A DNA stretch of 64,000 nucleotides from Siphonodentalium dalli (GCA_032622095.1 CP136068.1:183464796-183528795), one strand, 5' to 3'; positions 10,416 to 22,570 are shown, counted from the first letter of the stretch. The notes: a model not told the origin generated them from the letters alone. A program made the numbers and translations.

Positions 10416-10708
10416 CTGCATTGGAATCTACTACAATCCCGAACACATTAAACATCACCAGATCTGGAAATCCAAGGAGACTAACTCTACAAATCAGACG
10501 CGAGAATGGACCAGAAACCGCAGCCATTAGAATGATTCTGGACATATCAGCTCTCAAATGTGGCCGACTGTGCAAGAACACCGAGGAATGCATCAAGATT
10601 GCGATCACAGCCAACGTTTGCACCATGTACAGTTCCGCGGTTGTCGGAGAAAATGATCAATGTGCTGCGACTGACAGGGAGTGTTATGACGTTGTAGTTC
10701 AGCCTTAG
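10416..10708 (+). CDS. Gene A: terminal exon, PAN/apple-like domain
   Basis: Acceptor TTCACAG ends at 10415 and the frame enters in phase 1, matching the donor phase of the lectin exon. The peptide has the Cys pattern of PAN domains: LKCGRLCKNTEECIKIAI, then ANVCTMYSS and a distal DRECYDVV; the family uses this fold to bind proteins or sugars in secreted proteins. The frame ends VVVQP and stop at 10706-10708. A lectin half followed by a PAN-like module and stop suggests a secreted recognition protein. The last 18 codons are covered by a 54-bp tandem duplication that also includes the stop. An AATAAA is present near 10963. The domain call rests on cysteine spacing alone. Confidence 0.72.
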
Positions 10709-10770
10709 ATATAACATGCTGCGACTGACAGGGAGTGTTGTGACGTTGTAGTTCAGGCTTAGATATAACA
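10663..10770. repeat. Two 54-bp tandem units across the gene A stop codon
   Basis: TGCTGCGACTGACAGGGAGTG begins at 10663 and again at 10717, with only a few differences between the units. The period is a multiple of three, so loss of the stop in unit 1 would leave the frame to be read again in unit 2. Confidence 0.85.
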
Positions 10771-11027
10771 TGTGATGATCACTCCCACTCACTAATGTCT
10801 TAAACGTGCCGTCGAACCCGATCAGTTTCTGTCTAAAACGTGTTCGATTTTAATGACAACATGCAGATCATTTCAAAATAAGAACATTGCAGTTGTCGTC
10901 TGAGCTCAATTGTCCATTGTTGCTAAAAAAGGAAAGTGCATACAACTAAAGGCATGTAAATGTAAATAAAAACAACGCATTTAATGTGAATGGTGCTGAT
11001 TGACAACAGCTTTGTTATTAGTTTTAA

Positions 11028-11420
11028 CCCTTTACCCAACAGAAGGGCCCTGTGCCAATGCATTCTCTTATATATGCGAGTCGACCATAGGTCGCCTCGC
11101 ATATATAAGAGAATGCATTGACTTAACACATTAAAAATTATAAAATTGTTAAAGAATGTAAGAAAAAATGGTAAAAAGTGTTAAAAAAAGATTTTTTTTT
11201 AGGCCAATGCATTATTTTATATATGCGAGGCGACCTATGGTCGACTCGCATATATAAGAGAATGCATTGGCACAGGGCATAACTGTAACTACCACAATGT
11301 GGTCAAGGAGCCGGTTCCAATGCTATCCATATTTGTATGGTTCTATTGAGACAGACCGAAGATATTTTAGGCTGTTGAAGCTTTATTTGGCCGGTTTTTG
11401 CCGGTTTGTTGGGTAAAGGG
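11028..11420. mobile_element. piggyBac-type MITE, long form
   Basis: The termini are CCCTTTACCCAACA and its exact inverted complement TGTTGGGTAAAGGG, flanked on both sides by TTAA (11024-11027 and 11421-11424), the target of piggyBac elements. The interior holds a large inverted repeat (about 11052-11115 against 11204-11275) built on CCAATGCATT and GCGAGTCGACCATAGGTCG. A shorter sister copy is at 30609-30797. No coding capacity. Confidence 0.9.
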
Positions 11421-11424
11421 TTAA

Positions 11425-11825
11425 TTGACTGATAGCTGACATTTCCGAAACTTGCATTGGGAAATACTGATCGTACCGGTGGTAAATGGGCGATGGACAG
11501 CTATCGTACGTTCACGTACATACGTGAACACGTCGGGCGCACAGTTTAGTAGTGGTAGTGATCACCATAGAGTTGAGAAGAGAGTCATATTCTGTACACG
11601 TCAAAAGGTCAAAAAAGTAAGTCCCGTCATATTTCCGATGATATCCCCAGACGTGATAATAACAGTGCAACGAACGTTCACGACATTTTGAGAAGATACT
11701 ATATTGGATGTCATTGTACGTGATTGACTGAACACCAATTGATTAGGGAGAATCAACTCTTCAAATCCACACAACCAAGGGTTCAACTCATCGTAGATCA
11801 TCTGTATCACCAATAGCTGCCATCG
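11425..11825. other. Non-coding stretch
   Basis: Unique-looking sequence between the piggyBac MITE and the satellite. Short frames on both strands show no domain. Confidence 0.5.
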
Positions 11826-14356
11826 GCTATCACATTGCATAAATTTTCACATTGGATATCACATTGCATGAGTTTGGACATTGTATATCACATCGCATTA
11901 GTTTTGACATTGGATATCACATCGCATTAGTTTCGACATTGGATATCACATTACATGAGTTTTGACATTAGATATAACATTGCATGGGTGTTGACATATG
12001 ATATCACATTGCATGGGTTTTGACATTGGTATCACATTGCATGATTATTGACATTGGATATTACATTGCATGAGTCTTGACATTGGATATCACATTGCAT
12101 GAGTTTTGACATTGGATATCACATTGCATGAGTTTTGACAGTGGATATCACCTTGCGTGAGGTTTGACAATGGATAACATATTGCGTGCGTTTTGATATT
12201 TGATATCACATTCCGCGATTTTTGACATTGGATATAACATTGCATGAGTTTAGACATTGGATATCACATTGCATGAGTTTTTACATTGGATATCACCTTG
12301 CGTGAGTTTTGACATTGGATATCATATTGCATGAGGTTTGACAATGGATATTACATTCATTGAATTTGGACATTGGATATCACATTGCGTGAATTTTGAC
12401 ACTGGATATCGCATTGCATGATTTTTGACATTGGATATCACATTGCATGAGTTTTGGACATTGGATATCAAATTGCATAAGTTTTGACAATGGATATCAT
12501 ATTGGATGCGTTTTGACATTTGGTATCACATTCCGCGAGTTTTGACATTGGATATCATATTGCATGAGTTTTGACATTGGATATAACATTGCATGAGTGT
12601 TGACCTTTGATATCGGATTGCTAGAATTGTGACATCGTATACCATAATTCATTGAGTTCTGACATTGGATATCACATTGCATTAGTTTTTTCATTAAATA
12701 TCACATTGGATGAGTTTTGACATTGGATATCACATTGCACGATTATTGGCATTGCATGAGCTTTGACATTGGACATCACAGTGCATGAGTGTTGACATTG
12801 GATATCACATTCATTTAGTTTTGTCTTTGGATATCACATTGCATGAGTTTTGAAATTGGATATCATATTGCACGAAATTTGACTTTGGACATCACATTGC
12901 ATGAGTTTTGACTTTGAATATCACACTGAATGGGTTTTGACATCGGATATCACATTGCATTAGTTTTTTCATTTAATATCACATTGGATGAGTTTTGACA
13001 TTGGATATCACATTGCATGAGTTTTGAAATTGGATATCACATTGCATTAGTTTTTTCATTAAATATCACATTGGATGAGTTTTGACATTGAATATCACAT
13101 TGCATGATTTTTGACATTGGATATCACATTGCATGAGTTTTGACATTGAATATCACATCGCATTAGTCTTGACTTTGGATATCACATTGCTTGAGTTTTG
13201 ACAATGGATATCATATTGCCTGAGTTTTGACATTGGATATCATATTGCAAGACATTGGATATCACATTGCATGGGTTTTGACATTTGATATCACATTGCG
13301 CGAGTTTTCACATTGGATATAACATTGCGCGAGTTTTGACATTGGATATCGCATTGCGCGAGTTTTACATGGGATATTACATAGCATGAGTTTTTACATT
13401 GATACCACATAGCATGAGTTTTGTCATTGATAGCACATTGCATGATTATTGAAATTGGATATCACATTGCATGAATATTACAATGGATATCACGTTACAT
13501 GAGGTTTGACATTGGCTATCACATTCATTGAGTTTTGACATTGGATATCACATTGCATGAGTTTTGACATTGGATATCACATTGCATGAGTTTTGACATT
13601 GGATATCATATTGCATGAGTTTTGACATTGGATATCATATTGCATGACATTGGATATCACATTGCATGGGTTTTGACATTTGATATCACATTGCGTGATC
13701 AATGACATTGGATATCACATTGCATGGGTTTTGACATTTGATATCACATTGCGCGAGTTTTGACATTGGATATCACATTGCGCGAGTTTTGAAATTGGAT
13801 ATCACATTGCGCGAGTTTTGACATTGGATATCACATTGCGCGAGTTTTACATTGGATATTACATTGCATGATATTTACATTGATATCACATTGCATTATC
13901 ATTGACATTGGATATCACATTGCATGAGTATTGTCATTTATATCACATTGCGTGATCATTGACATTGGATATCACATTGCATGAGTTTTGACAATATATA
14001 TCAAATTGCACGATGTTTGACATTGGCTATCACATTCATTGAGTTTTGACATTGAATATCACATTGCATGATATTGACATTGGATATCATATTGCATGAG
14101 TTTTTACATTGGGTATCACATCGCATTAGTTTTGACATTAGATATCACATTGCTCGAGTTTTGACATTGGATATCGCATTCATTGAGTTTTGACATTGGA
14201 TATCACTTTGCATGAGTTATGACATTGGGTATCAAATCGCATTAATTTTGACATTGGATATCACATTGCTCGAGTTTTGACATTGGATATCACATTCATT
14301 TTGTTTTGACATTGGATATCACATTCGCTGAGTTTTGATATTGGATATCACTTTCA
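11826..14356. repeat. Satellite array of 29-bp units, about 85 copies
   Basis: The unit is GACATTGGATATCACATTGC followed by ATGAGTTTT, with scattered substitutions and one-to-few-base length changes; each unit carries GATATC and TTGCA. Sub-blocks recur (for example TTGCATGACATTGG near 13640, and runs with GCGCGAG at 13300-13360 and 13740-13850), implying higher-order amplification. The unit length recalls a CRISPR repeat, but there are no spacers. Short open frames inside are by-products. Confidence 0.95.
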
Positions 14357-14825
14357 TGCAAATGAAGCCTCCTCCCATAGAGACAAGACAATAAGCTGTT
14401 TGGTGATTGGAGTGTTGTGTGAAATTATTAATTATTCTAGCAGTTCTTGGTACCGAAAGGGGCACAAAATGTATTGATATCCATTGTTCTTGTTGCCTCT
14501 TCATAATTGTTCAGATGCTATATACAATTAAGATAATGGTATGAGAAACGTGCGGCGTCTCCCCCTTAAATGTTACCCGATTTGTCTATTCAGAAGCATA
14601 TTGAACACTTAGGAATTTATGTTTAGTTTTGTGCACACTAATTTACTTGGAAAAAGTGAAGTATATACATACGATTCAAGGTATTGACACAGGTTTTGGT
14701 CTCTCAAAAGTTGACCGAAATGACGTGCACAAGATTTAAATTCCACACTATCGCTTAATTCGCCCAATATGCGCATAATGAATAAAACCTTAACTGTTCT
14801 TCCAGGGGACGGGTGGTTATATAAG
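14357..14825. other. Non-coding stretch
   Basis: No gene, repeat or conserved site recognised between the satellite and the hairpin element. Confidence 0.5.
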
Positions 14826-14976
14826 GATTAACTGTCATGTGGACTGTTTTTATGGAGATGTAACGGTGAGGTAAGTGGACATAACTTGTGTAAAACCCGA
14901 AGGGTTTTACATACAAGTTATGTCCACTTACCTCACCGTTACATCTCCATAAAAATAGTCCACATGACAGTTAATC
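14826..14976. mobile_element. Hairpin (fold-back) element, 151 bp
   Basis: Nearly perfect inverted repeat with arms of about 72 bases around a CCGAAGG centre; GATTAACTGTCATGTGGACT at the left edge is answered by its complement at the right. Such elements fold back completely when single-stranded and usually are short MITEs. No gene. Confidence 0.85.
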
Positions 14977-15555
14977 GGTATATTTATATACATTTAGCGA
15001 AAAAGCCACTTTTGTAAATATATTTAAATCGAAAAGTGTATCGTGACAAGATCAGCCCAAAATACCCAATAGCACCCTTGGCAAAAGTTAATAGGAACAA
15101 TTTCTCTTCATGTTGAAACCCGATGATGTATTAAGTCAATCCTGCGCGAGTCAAAATGCGCCCAAAGCATTACGCGTTCGTCTTTCCAAACCTAATGACG
15201 TATCGATGGTGTTATTAGCTTGGTGTTATGATGCGTTGCGCATTCACCGAGAAATAACTGCAACTAGCCACGTGGGCGCCGACCAATCAGAATGCTGGAT
15301 TTAGTGATGACAACACTTAGTGTGTAAATATAAAACAATATACCAGTGATAATTTTTTCTTGCTGATGTAATAATCGATGGGCGGAATACCTACAAGGGA
15401 GATAACCATGTCAGTCATAGTCCTCATGTGGATGCCATGCATATTTCCAAACACATCATATGCATTCGTTCAAAGGGCTCTGCATTGCTAAATGATATCG
15501 AACGTCAATAATTCTGCTTCGAGGCAAAACAATATGATCATCAATTTATGTAGAT
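14977..15555. other. Non-coding stretch
   Basis: No supported gene. The frame at 15110-15304 shows no domain or splice context. Confidence 0.5.
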
Positions 15556-16740
15556 CTAACTGGAGTAATCCCTACCGCATACATGTGTAAGCCTGCATTA
15601 ATGTCGATAGCATAGGATATGCAGTTATTATTCTGTCGTTCATATTTTCAACGAGTTTGTTTATTTTGTGTGGATATTTTGAGAATTCTGAGAAATACCA
15701 ATTTGTTACTTCAGATACATCAGATATTGTGTCGTTGCCTAGTCTCCATGACATATTAGAGGTACGAGCGTCACGTAGAGTTTTGTTAAAACTGAGACGG
15801 TAAATTAAAATGGTACCTCCACTTATTATATTGAATGCAGCTATTAAATAATGCTTGAAGTCCTACCTCAGTAAATGAGAATAATACCATGTCATCAGCG
15901 TGAGCCGGGCAATTAGTATTATTATACCCCTTTTAAAATGGGGGAATACTGATTTGCACATGTCTGTCCGTGCGCCGGGACGTGCGTGCGTCCGTGCGCC
16001 TGTGCGTCGAGCCGTACGTTCGTCCGTCCGATGTATGTTCGTGTCGAACACTAGCAATCAGATCTCAATGTAATTTGGTGTGGATGTTCAATACTATGAG
16101 TACATTCCATCGAGGGTTCAATCGTTTTGTTGTGGACTTTAATTCTAGAGCTATTCATCTTTGTTTATCTGGACATGTTGTCTTTCTGGTCCGTCCGTTG
16201 TCTGTTCAGGCCATAACTTGAACAGTAACGCTCGGATCCCACTGGATCTCAATGGAATTTGGTATGTATGTTCACTACTATGGTCAATGGCGTTTTTAAT
16301 CTTGTTATTTAGGGTTTTCGTTCAATAGTTGTTCATCTTTGTTTATTTAAGAATGCTAATCTTTGGGTCCATCTGTCTGAGTATATCATAAAAGGTTATA
16401 GTTATGTCCACGCTAGGCGGTATGCCAAAAAAGGGTATGCACCGGACCACAGTCCATCTCTTGTTATAACGCGAAGACAGAACGGTTATGTTTCTAGTTA
16501 AGATATCAAATCGTCAATGAAACTATTGTATGCAAATGGCGAAACTGTGCCACCCTGTCTGGCTCCATGGCGGACTTCGAACCACCCTGCCTGGATTCAT
16601 GACATACTTCGAACCTATCTGAATATGTCTCCTGAAATGAAACAGCAGTTGTGCCTGTTAACTGTTTTGAGTTATCCTCCTTATATGACAATCATAGAGT
16701 TTTCGCCAAAAAACATTTAGCTTACATTGTTCTATAAAAT
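15556..16740 (-). pseudogene. Broken LINE reverse transcriptase, split by an insertion
   Basis: On the - strand the right part (about 16740-16495) reads SFQETYSDRFEV then RQGG and, in the duplicated unit, GARQGGTVSPFAYNSFIDD, the template-grip motif of a LINE reverse transcriptase. The left part (about 15915-15556) reads HADDMVLFSFTEVGLQAL, the catalytic ADD motif with its following helix, then after a frameshift a WRLGNDTISDVSEV stretch like the region after the palm. The two motifs should be separated by a few dozen residues, but about 560 bases of foreign sequence lie between them. A 32-base tandem duplication (16551-16614, TTCGAA-bounded) repeats the RQGG motif. Several stops confirm that it is dead. 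Not the same family as the intact LINE. Confidence 0.75.
15920..16480. mobile_element. Insertion inside the broken LINE
   Basis: Interrupts the reverse transcriptase remnant between its SPF and ADD motifs. It begins near ATACCCCTTTTAAAATGGGG and holds a GC-rich (GTCCGTGCG)-type patch at 15961-16035. Two diverged halves of about 180 bases (about 16050-16180 and 16235-16355) share CTCAATGTAATTTGGT-like and TTCATCTTTGTTTAT strings. It ends near AAAAGGGTATGC. No ORF; boundaries are approximate because target duplications were not resolved. Confidence 0.55.
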
Positions 16741-17785
16741 TACATAATATGATGTAAACCACTGAGGCGAGGATTTCAGAAATATTTAAAACATGGTTTT
16801 ATGTTTTACCTTTGGGATATTTGTGTTTGCTGATGTTTTGACATATTAAATTATATCACATGAAACCTATATTATATCATTAAAACATTCATTACATATT
16901 GCCTTATATGTCATAATTCATATGTGATGAATATGCGCGTGCTTCCCGCCAACTTGACATCGCGCCAACAATATGACTTTACGATGATTTACGTGGATGA
17001 ATACTATTTCGAAAAGCCGAGTATGATACCAACACCAGACAATGCAAAATGATTGATTTGTTCATTAAAGTTAAATTCAAGTCCAACTTAGTCGCACTAT
17101 CGAAAATGGCACAAAACAAAGAGGCAAATAGTGGGACTACAGCGCGCGCATTACTGTCGTATATGATTATGCAGTGTCTCAACCAAGGCTGTGAATGTAT
17201 GCATTGTTAAGTCTCGTTTAAGGCTCCTGTTTTGATAAAAAAAAAGGCATAACGATCTAGTTTTCCATGTGGTATACAAGATCTCCAACACGTTATGTTG
17301 GGGGTTTAATATTTTATGAAATTCGTTTGATAAATTTGATTCACACAACTCGACTCGTTTAATAAAATCTGATATCCCAACATAAGTCGTTGGACATCCT
17401 ATATATATTACCATAACACCTATCTATGTTTTCCCGATTGCGGGTAGTGTATCTTGGGTGGGTGTTTGCTAAATCATGTTCATAAGATGAAACCTGGTGT
17501 GAATGTGATGAAAATCATTTCCAGTTGAATTTCGGACTATCAAAGGGCATGAAACTTTGGTACATATACAGGCGATATTGCATTAACCATCTCGTTCGGA
17601 GTCCTGGTGGCGGTACGATCTGATGCGGTCGGTTACGGTTGGGTACGGTCGACTTTTAGTGTGACCTCTTGAGACATAATACAGTATTAACGTCTATATG
17701 CACACAAATTGCCATGCGCTATTAATTCCGCACATTTAAAAACTATTTTTTGAAATTTTAGAATATGGATCTTTGACGGTTTCAC
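16741..17785. other. Non-coding stretch
   Basis: No gene recognised; short frames at 16979-17414 lack protein features. Confidence 0.5.
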
Positions 17786-18259
17786 TCCTGGTCAAGCGGT
17801 CCTGCTAATATGCTATGATGCTGGTGGTCCTGCTGAATTTCTATGATGCGGGTAGGGCAAACTGATTCCGTTACGAAATAGTACCCTTATTTTTCTAAAG
17901 TTGTCATTTTCGCGGTGTTTGCCTAATCAGAACGATTTGAGACAACAGCCAGTGTGTGTGTGTGAGGGAAGGAGTGTGTCAACCCAACTCTGTGAGGACA
18001 TTCATATAGTAAAACAATGTCCTCACAATGTTAACAATTTTTTCCCTTAAGGCGACGGAAATTTGTATTTTTTGAATTTTTTTATATGTTTTCGTCCGCA
18101 CTGGCGGAAATGATACTACGCATGCGTTACAAAGATTGCCGTTATTTCGTTAAAGGTACCCTCCGAGTTTGGATATATTTACGAAATAACGAGGTCCTCA
18201 CAACTACGGTATTGTTTGAATTTCTAAAGAAATGTCCCCACAACGTATGTAATACAAAC

Positions 18260-18300
<41 letters not shown>

Positions 18301-18307
18301 ATTCAAG

Positions 18308-18346
<39 letters not shown>

Positions 18347-18640
18347 ATAACTATAATATTGCCTACGCTGGTGTTTCTAAAACGAAGTGAATTACCATCT
18401 TGATTTTTGTCGATTTTCAACATTTTATACAACCAGTATTAATAATATTTCGCAATAGATATGTTTTTGAATATTTGTTACGCATAATGCCTTTTCATGG
18501 ATATGTTCCGATCATCAGAACACCGCGAAAAAGACAAATTAAAAACATATAACAGCATCATTTGCCCTAACAGCATCATAGCAATTCAGCACGACCCAAC
18601 CGCATCGTAGCATGTTAGCAGGACTACTTGGTCATGGTGG
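17786..18640. mobile_element. Inverted-repeat element with microsatellite core
   Basis: The sequence from about 17786 to 17935 (CTGGTCAAGCGGTCCTGCTA onward, including GCTATGATGC, GGGCAAACT and TTTTCGCGGTGTTTG) recurs in inverted orientation at about 18500-18640. The middle contains a (GT)n run at 18264-18296 and an (AT)n run at 18310-18342. No coding frame except translations of the microsatellites. Confidence 0.65.
18264..18342. repeat. (GT)n and (AT)n microsatellites
   Basis: About 16 GT dinucleotides at 18264-18296 and about 16 AT dinucleotides at 18310-18342, separated by 13 bases. Confidence 0.97.
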
Positions 18641-19329
18641 GTTTTATCGGCCAATATGGTGATGCAGGGGTTGATTTTATCGGCCAACAGTTTTATCGGG
18701 CAATAGGGTGATGCAGGCTACGATTTTTGTACGATTGATTCTTGTCCGATATTTGAAGGGTAATTTCTGGGTAATCACAGCTGAATTTATTAAATAGATA
18801 TCAATGAGCACGTAGTAGTTTAAAATGTTGGGAGTCTGCATTTTATGAATGGGAAGAATGATTCATATTCGTTGAATATTCGTTGAACGGTAGTTTGTTG
18901 AACTTATTATCTTAACATTTCCTAAGGGAACTACTCGTCAATGAGAAAAAATACAAATGGTTAAGGAAGAACGCATTTGATTGCATAGCAACACGTTAAA
19001 TATTTGCCATGTTCAAACCAAACCAAATATCGACAAAGTTAATTATATTCCAGAAAACGAAAACACGACGTTGATAACATATTCAATATATGGCGGTAAT
19101 TATCAACGGGAAAATGTATTGTCAGCTCGAATTTGTTGTGAATAATTTACAAAGAAACATGCCTTTAAATTACAAAGTGTTTTTTTGTTCGAGTGGTGCC
19201 CTGAGCTCGGGTTTCGATCGCCACAAACACGCAAACCACATAACTGCAAGTGCATATGCCAGTGTTTAGTATTCGCTCGATCCTTTGTCATATGCCAACA
19301 TATCATCGCGCAAATACGCACATAATCGC

Positions 19330-19530
19330 CCTTTAGTGTGAAATAGGTACATAATGATATTATTTTATTCTTTGAATCTTGGCCGTTATTCGCTTATGGC
19401 AATGGGCCACAGTAAAAACACACATTAAAGAGCGAATATATAAAAAGTCGTGAGTTGGCTTATTTGTCATTGTTCGCACATAATATGATTAGAATCTACC
19501 ACTGTGAGTCGATAATGTGACTAAAACTGG
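19330..19530 (-). repeat. Dispersed repeat family R1, inverted copy
   Basis: In reverse orientation it carries the same ordered strings as 20803-21050, 26578-26905 and 33539-33860: TCACATTATCGACTCA, ACAAATAAGCCAA, CGCTCTTTAA and an ATTATGTACCTATTT end. Function unknown; probably a non-autonomous transposon or SINE-like repeat. Confidence 0.65.
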
Positions 19531-19578
19531 CTAATTATTGATGAATCCAGAAAACTGGATATAGTTTGTCTGCCATGT

Positions 19579-19671
19579 GAAGAATGAGATCCCCAGGGGG
19601 TGAATTTAGTCATGCTACCCCACACAGCGGCCTAGCATGACCAAATTCACCATATTGGGACCTCATTCTTC
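19579..19671. mobile_element. Short hairpin element
   Basis: GAAGAATGAGATCCC, then GGTGAATTTAGTCATGCTA, is answered by TAGCATGACCAAATTCACC and GGGACCTCATTCTTC around a short GC-rich loop. Confidence 0.6.
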
Positions 19672-20304
19672 TTAGGCCTCATATTCTGGGAAGTAACTAT
19701 AGTTTCAAATTATAATTGTTTTAGTTACGTGTTCCTTTCTGTTCAGTTTATATATCCCATAAGTATCAGAAGATTAAATGCATAATCGAGGTGAATAATT
19801 GGTGAACATCACCAACTTCAACTGGAGAACTGGGTCTCCCATAGAGGATCACGCATAATGAGGTTCCTAAAGGGGACCTCAGGGGACCTCATTCTGCAAA
19901 TGGAAGACACACTATTTCAAGAGGTATGGGTGTGGATGTTGGCGTGATGATGTCAATGAGGAAGTTTCCTCTAATGTGCTCATATGTGAAACATTTATCG
20001 AACTGCACATGGTAGAGATGTGAGCAATTGTTTTGATTGTGATGATACACACCTGTGATGATTTCAAATCCTTCAGCCATACTAATGATATACATGCACA
20101 TGGTGTACGATGTAATAAAATATTCGAAGTAAACGAACATGGTGTGAATTTGGATGCTGATTGAAATGCGACAATCTCACTGATGTCATCTATTTTGATA
20201 ACCACGAGAATGAGGACTATGATACAAGATGTAAAGTACTCATTTCTAGAAGCGACGTAACCGATATAGAGGATCTCACATGAGTTTCTATTTTATACGG
20301 AATG

Positions 20305-20382
20305 TATCAACCGAGTTCAATAAATTAGATTTGAGCCGAGGTTTACCGAGGCTCAAATAGAATTTAGAGGACGAGGTTGATA
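20305..20382. mobile_element. Short hairpin element
   Basis: Arms TATCAACCGAG..AAATTAGATTTGAGCC and GGCTCAAATAGAATTT..GAGGTTGATA surround a small loop. Confidence 0.55.
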
Positions 20383-20802
20383 AATTACGTATACAATAGG
20401 ACGAGTGTGAGATACCTTTTATCACATGATCAAATAAACCCGAAGCAACGCGAAATATTCATCGAAAACAACAATCATAAACTACAGCGATCGCAAGTTA
20501 TTTGAAGAACGCCGTGAAGTCATCGCACGCGCTGATATTAAACGTGTCTATTACCGATAATGAAGAAACTGCTTTTATGGCCAAATTATGTTATAAAATG
20601 CCATCCATGAATATGCTGAACCTAACTTAAACACGATTGCTGAATTTACGTTGGAAAAAACTCGATTGTGATAGTTCTCAACCAGAAACATTGCGCGGTT
20701 TTGTAAATGAGCAAGTAAAGGATTTAGATTGTCTTTAAGTTGCCTTCATAACTGTATTTGGGCTACAACATAAGCTTAATTTCCAGTCTGTTCTCCAGAA
20801 AA

Positions 20803-21050
20803 TCTGCACATTATATCTGCTTATTAACATTACTTATTTTAGGTAGATAATCTGCTTAGAATAGACTCATTTTGAGTCGATAACGCGCTGATAATGTGGG
20901 TGTTTCTGTCACATTATCGATTCATAATGAGGCGACTACATGTATATGCAGTTTATGTGCAGACAATAACACAAATAAGCCAATTCACGCATTTCCAAGT
21001 GTACGCTCTTTAACACGTGTTTTCACTGTGATAATTTATTTACCGAATTC
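20803..21050 (+). repeat. Dispersed repeat family R1, copy 2
   Basis: Ordered strings shared with the copies at 19330, 26578 and 33539: GCACATTAT.TCTGCTTAT, GTAGATAATCTGCT, CATTTTGAGTCGATAA, TCATAATGAGGCGA, ACACAAATAAGCCAAT and GTACGCTCTTTAACA. Truncated on the right relative to the other + strand copies. Confidence 0.75.
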
Positions 21051-21268
21051 GATACATACATTTGATGTGCCCGATTTTTGCCACACCCTATCCGATGTAC
21101 ACTCCCCCTCTGTCTTACATTGAAATGCGAAAACACATGTACGCATCCACTGGAGCTTGTATCGGGACCTGCCACGACAGACGGAACTAAACTGTGAAAC
21201 CAAACTACATGTGATATGTTTGTAGAAAACCTCGACCGTGATGACATAAGCACACATTCATATAGACT

Positions 21269-21408
21269 ATGTAGCTAGTGTCGTCGATTAAACTGTTTAT
21301 GTACCTGATGGGGACTTGAGCATCTATTGGGCGCGGCTCTGCCGAGTCCAATCGATGCCAGATCCCCCGAGTGGACATAAACAGTTTAAGCGACAACATT
21401 AGCTACAT
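21269..21408. mobile_element. Hairpin element, 140 bp
   Basis: ATGTAGCTAGTGTCG..TTAAACTGTTTATGT is answered by ACATAAACAGTTTAA..CGACAACATTAGCTACAT around a GC-richer centre. Confidence 0.7.
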
Positions 21409-22254
21409 ATTTTATTTATCAATCGCACAAAACTCAGTTTTACATTCGATACTTTGATGACGCTCTTACATTTATTAGGTCAAGCAAACCAATTACCATT
21501 CATCACGTGCAAACACGGAATGCAGCTTAGAGCGAAATAGTTCGTTGGTTTTGTTTATAGTTATTCTAAGCTGACCTTGTACTAATGGTTTATAGATGTA
21601 TTAGAGCGAAAACACGTATCTGTTTACGAATTTTGTATCAATTGGGGTGAATTATGGACGATAAAACGTCCCAAAATCACAAAGACGTCAATTAGGTCAG
21701 TTGGCGTCCCTAGTTACCTGCGCAATTTGCATATGGAATTACGTCATGAAATTAGTACTAACCTAATAAAGCTACAATAAACGTAACGTTTATTAGGCAG
21801 GCTTTATGTTGGCAATAGAGGTAGTGAGTGGTGGATACATGTAATTTAATAGATAGACGTACGTGCACAATATGTTGACGTTATAGCCGATGAAATCGAA
21901 CGTCTTTTCAAAACGCACTAGCGGCGTTCAGACGCTCGTGGAAATTTGGTATTTTCTTGAAGCAACTCATGTGATAATCCGGATATTTTCTATGTATCAC
22001 TTACATTTCCAATGTTCTTACTGTTGCATCGCTTCCCAGAATGGTGCACATCTATATGAAAAAAAAATAAAGGAGTGGAAGCCATTAGCCATCCATAGTT
22101 CGGATTTGAATTATTTTACATCAACGTAAGGTCATTACCCATCGAATGTGTGATTCATGTGCAATATTAATTAATTGTTAATGTCTGCAAGTCGTCTAGG
22201 ATAGCAAGCAGTTATGTTGACTTCATTGTTAAGGGGGTTGGGTCGTTCAACTTA
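21409..22254. other. Non-coding stretch
   Basis: No gene or repeat recognised. Confidence 0.45.
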
Positions 22255-22325
22255 CCATCGTCACCATCGAAATCATCATCATCACCATTGTTATTATCAT
22301 CGTCTTGGTCGTCGTCAACATATCG
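22255..22325. repeat. Imperfect (ATC/GTC)n trinucleotide tract
   Basis: Runs of ATC and GTC triplets such as ATCATCATCATCACC and GTCGTCGTCAAC. Compare the GAT/GAC tract after the LINE remnant at 47440. Confidence 0.85.
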
Positions 22326-22415
22326 CATAGCATCAGGATTAGTCGAAAATTAATAAATAACCTTTCTTCCTATGGCTACATAGACTCAGATTGAACTTCC
22401 CAAATGGTGGATATT

Positions 22416-22570
22416 TAAGGAATAATCTCAGTTTCCTAATGTAATTACACAGTCTAAAGGCATATGCCGAATCACAAACCTATAAATCGCGAAGCGATTT
22501 ATAAGAGTTTGTGATTCGGCATATGCCTTTAGACTGTGTAATTACATTAGGAAACCGAGATTATTCCTTA
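22416..22570. mobile_element. Hairpin element, 155 bp
   Basis: TAAGGAATAATCTC.GTTTCCTAATG and onward matches its inverted complement almost base for base up to a CGCGAAGCG centre. TA dinucleotides lie at both edges, consistent with a TA target. Confidence 0.85.

Noticed and set aside
12322-12694. Two short ORFs in the satellite
   Set aside because: Translations of the 29-bp repeat only.
11826-14356. CRISPR-like array
   Set aside because: Unit length is similar to a CRISPR repeat, but units are directly adjacent with no unique spacers, and the context is eukaryotic.
18086-18432. ORFs of about 100 codons on both strands
   Set aside because: They are carried by GT and AT microsatellites (VCVCV and YIYIY runs).
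19195-19260. Possible tRNA-derived SINE (GGTTTCGATCGCC)
   Set aside because: Only a weak box B-like match; no box A at proper distance and no second copy.
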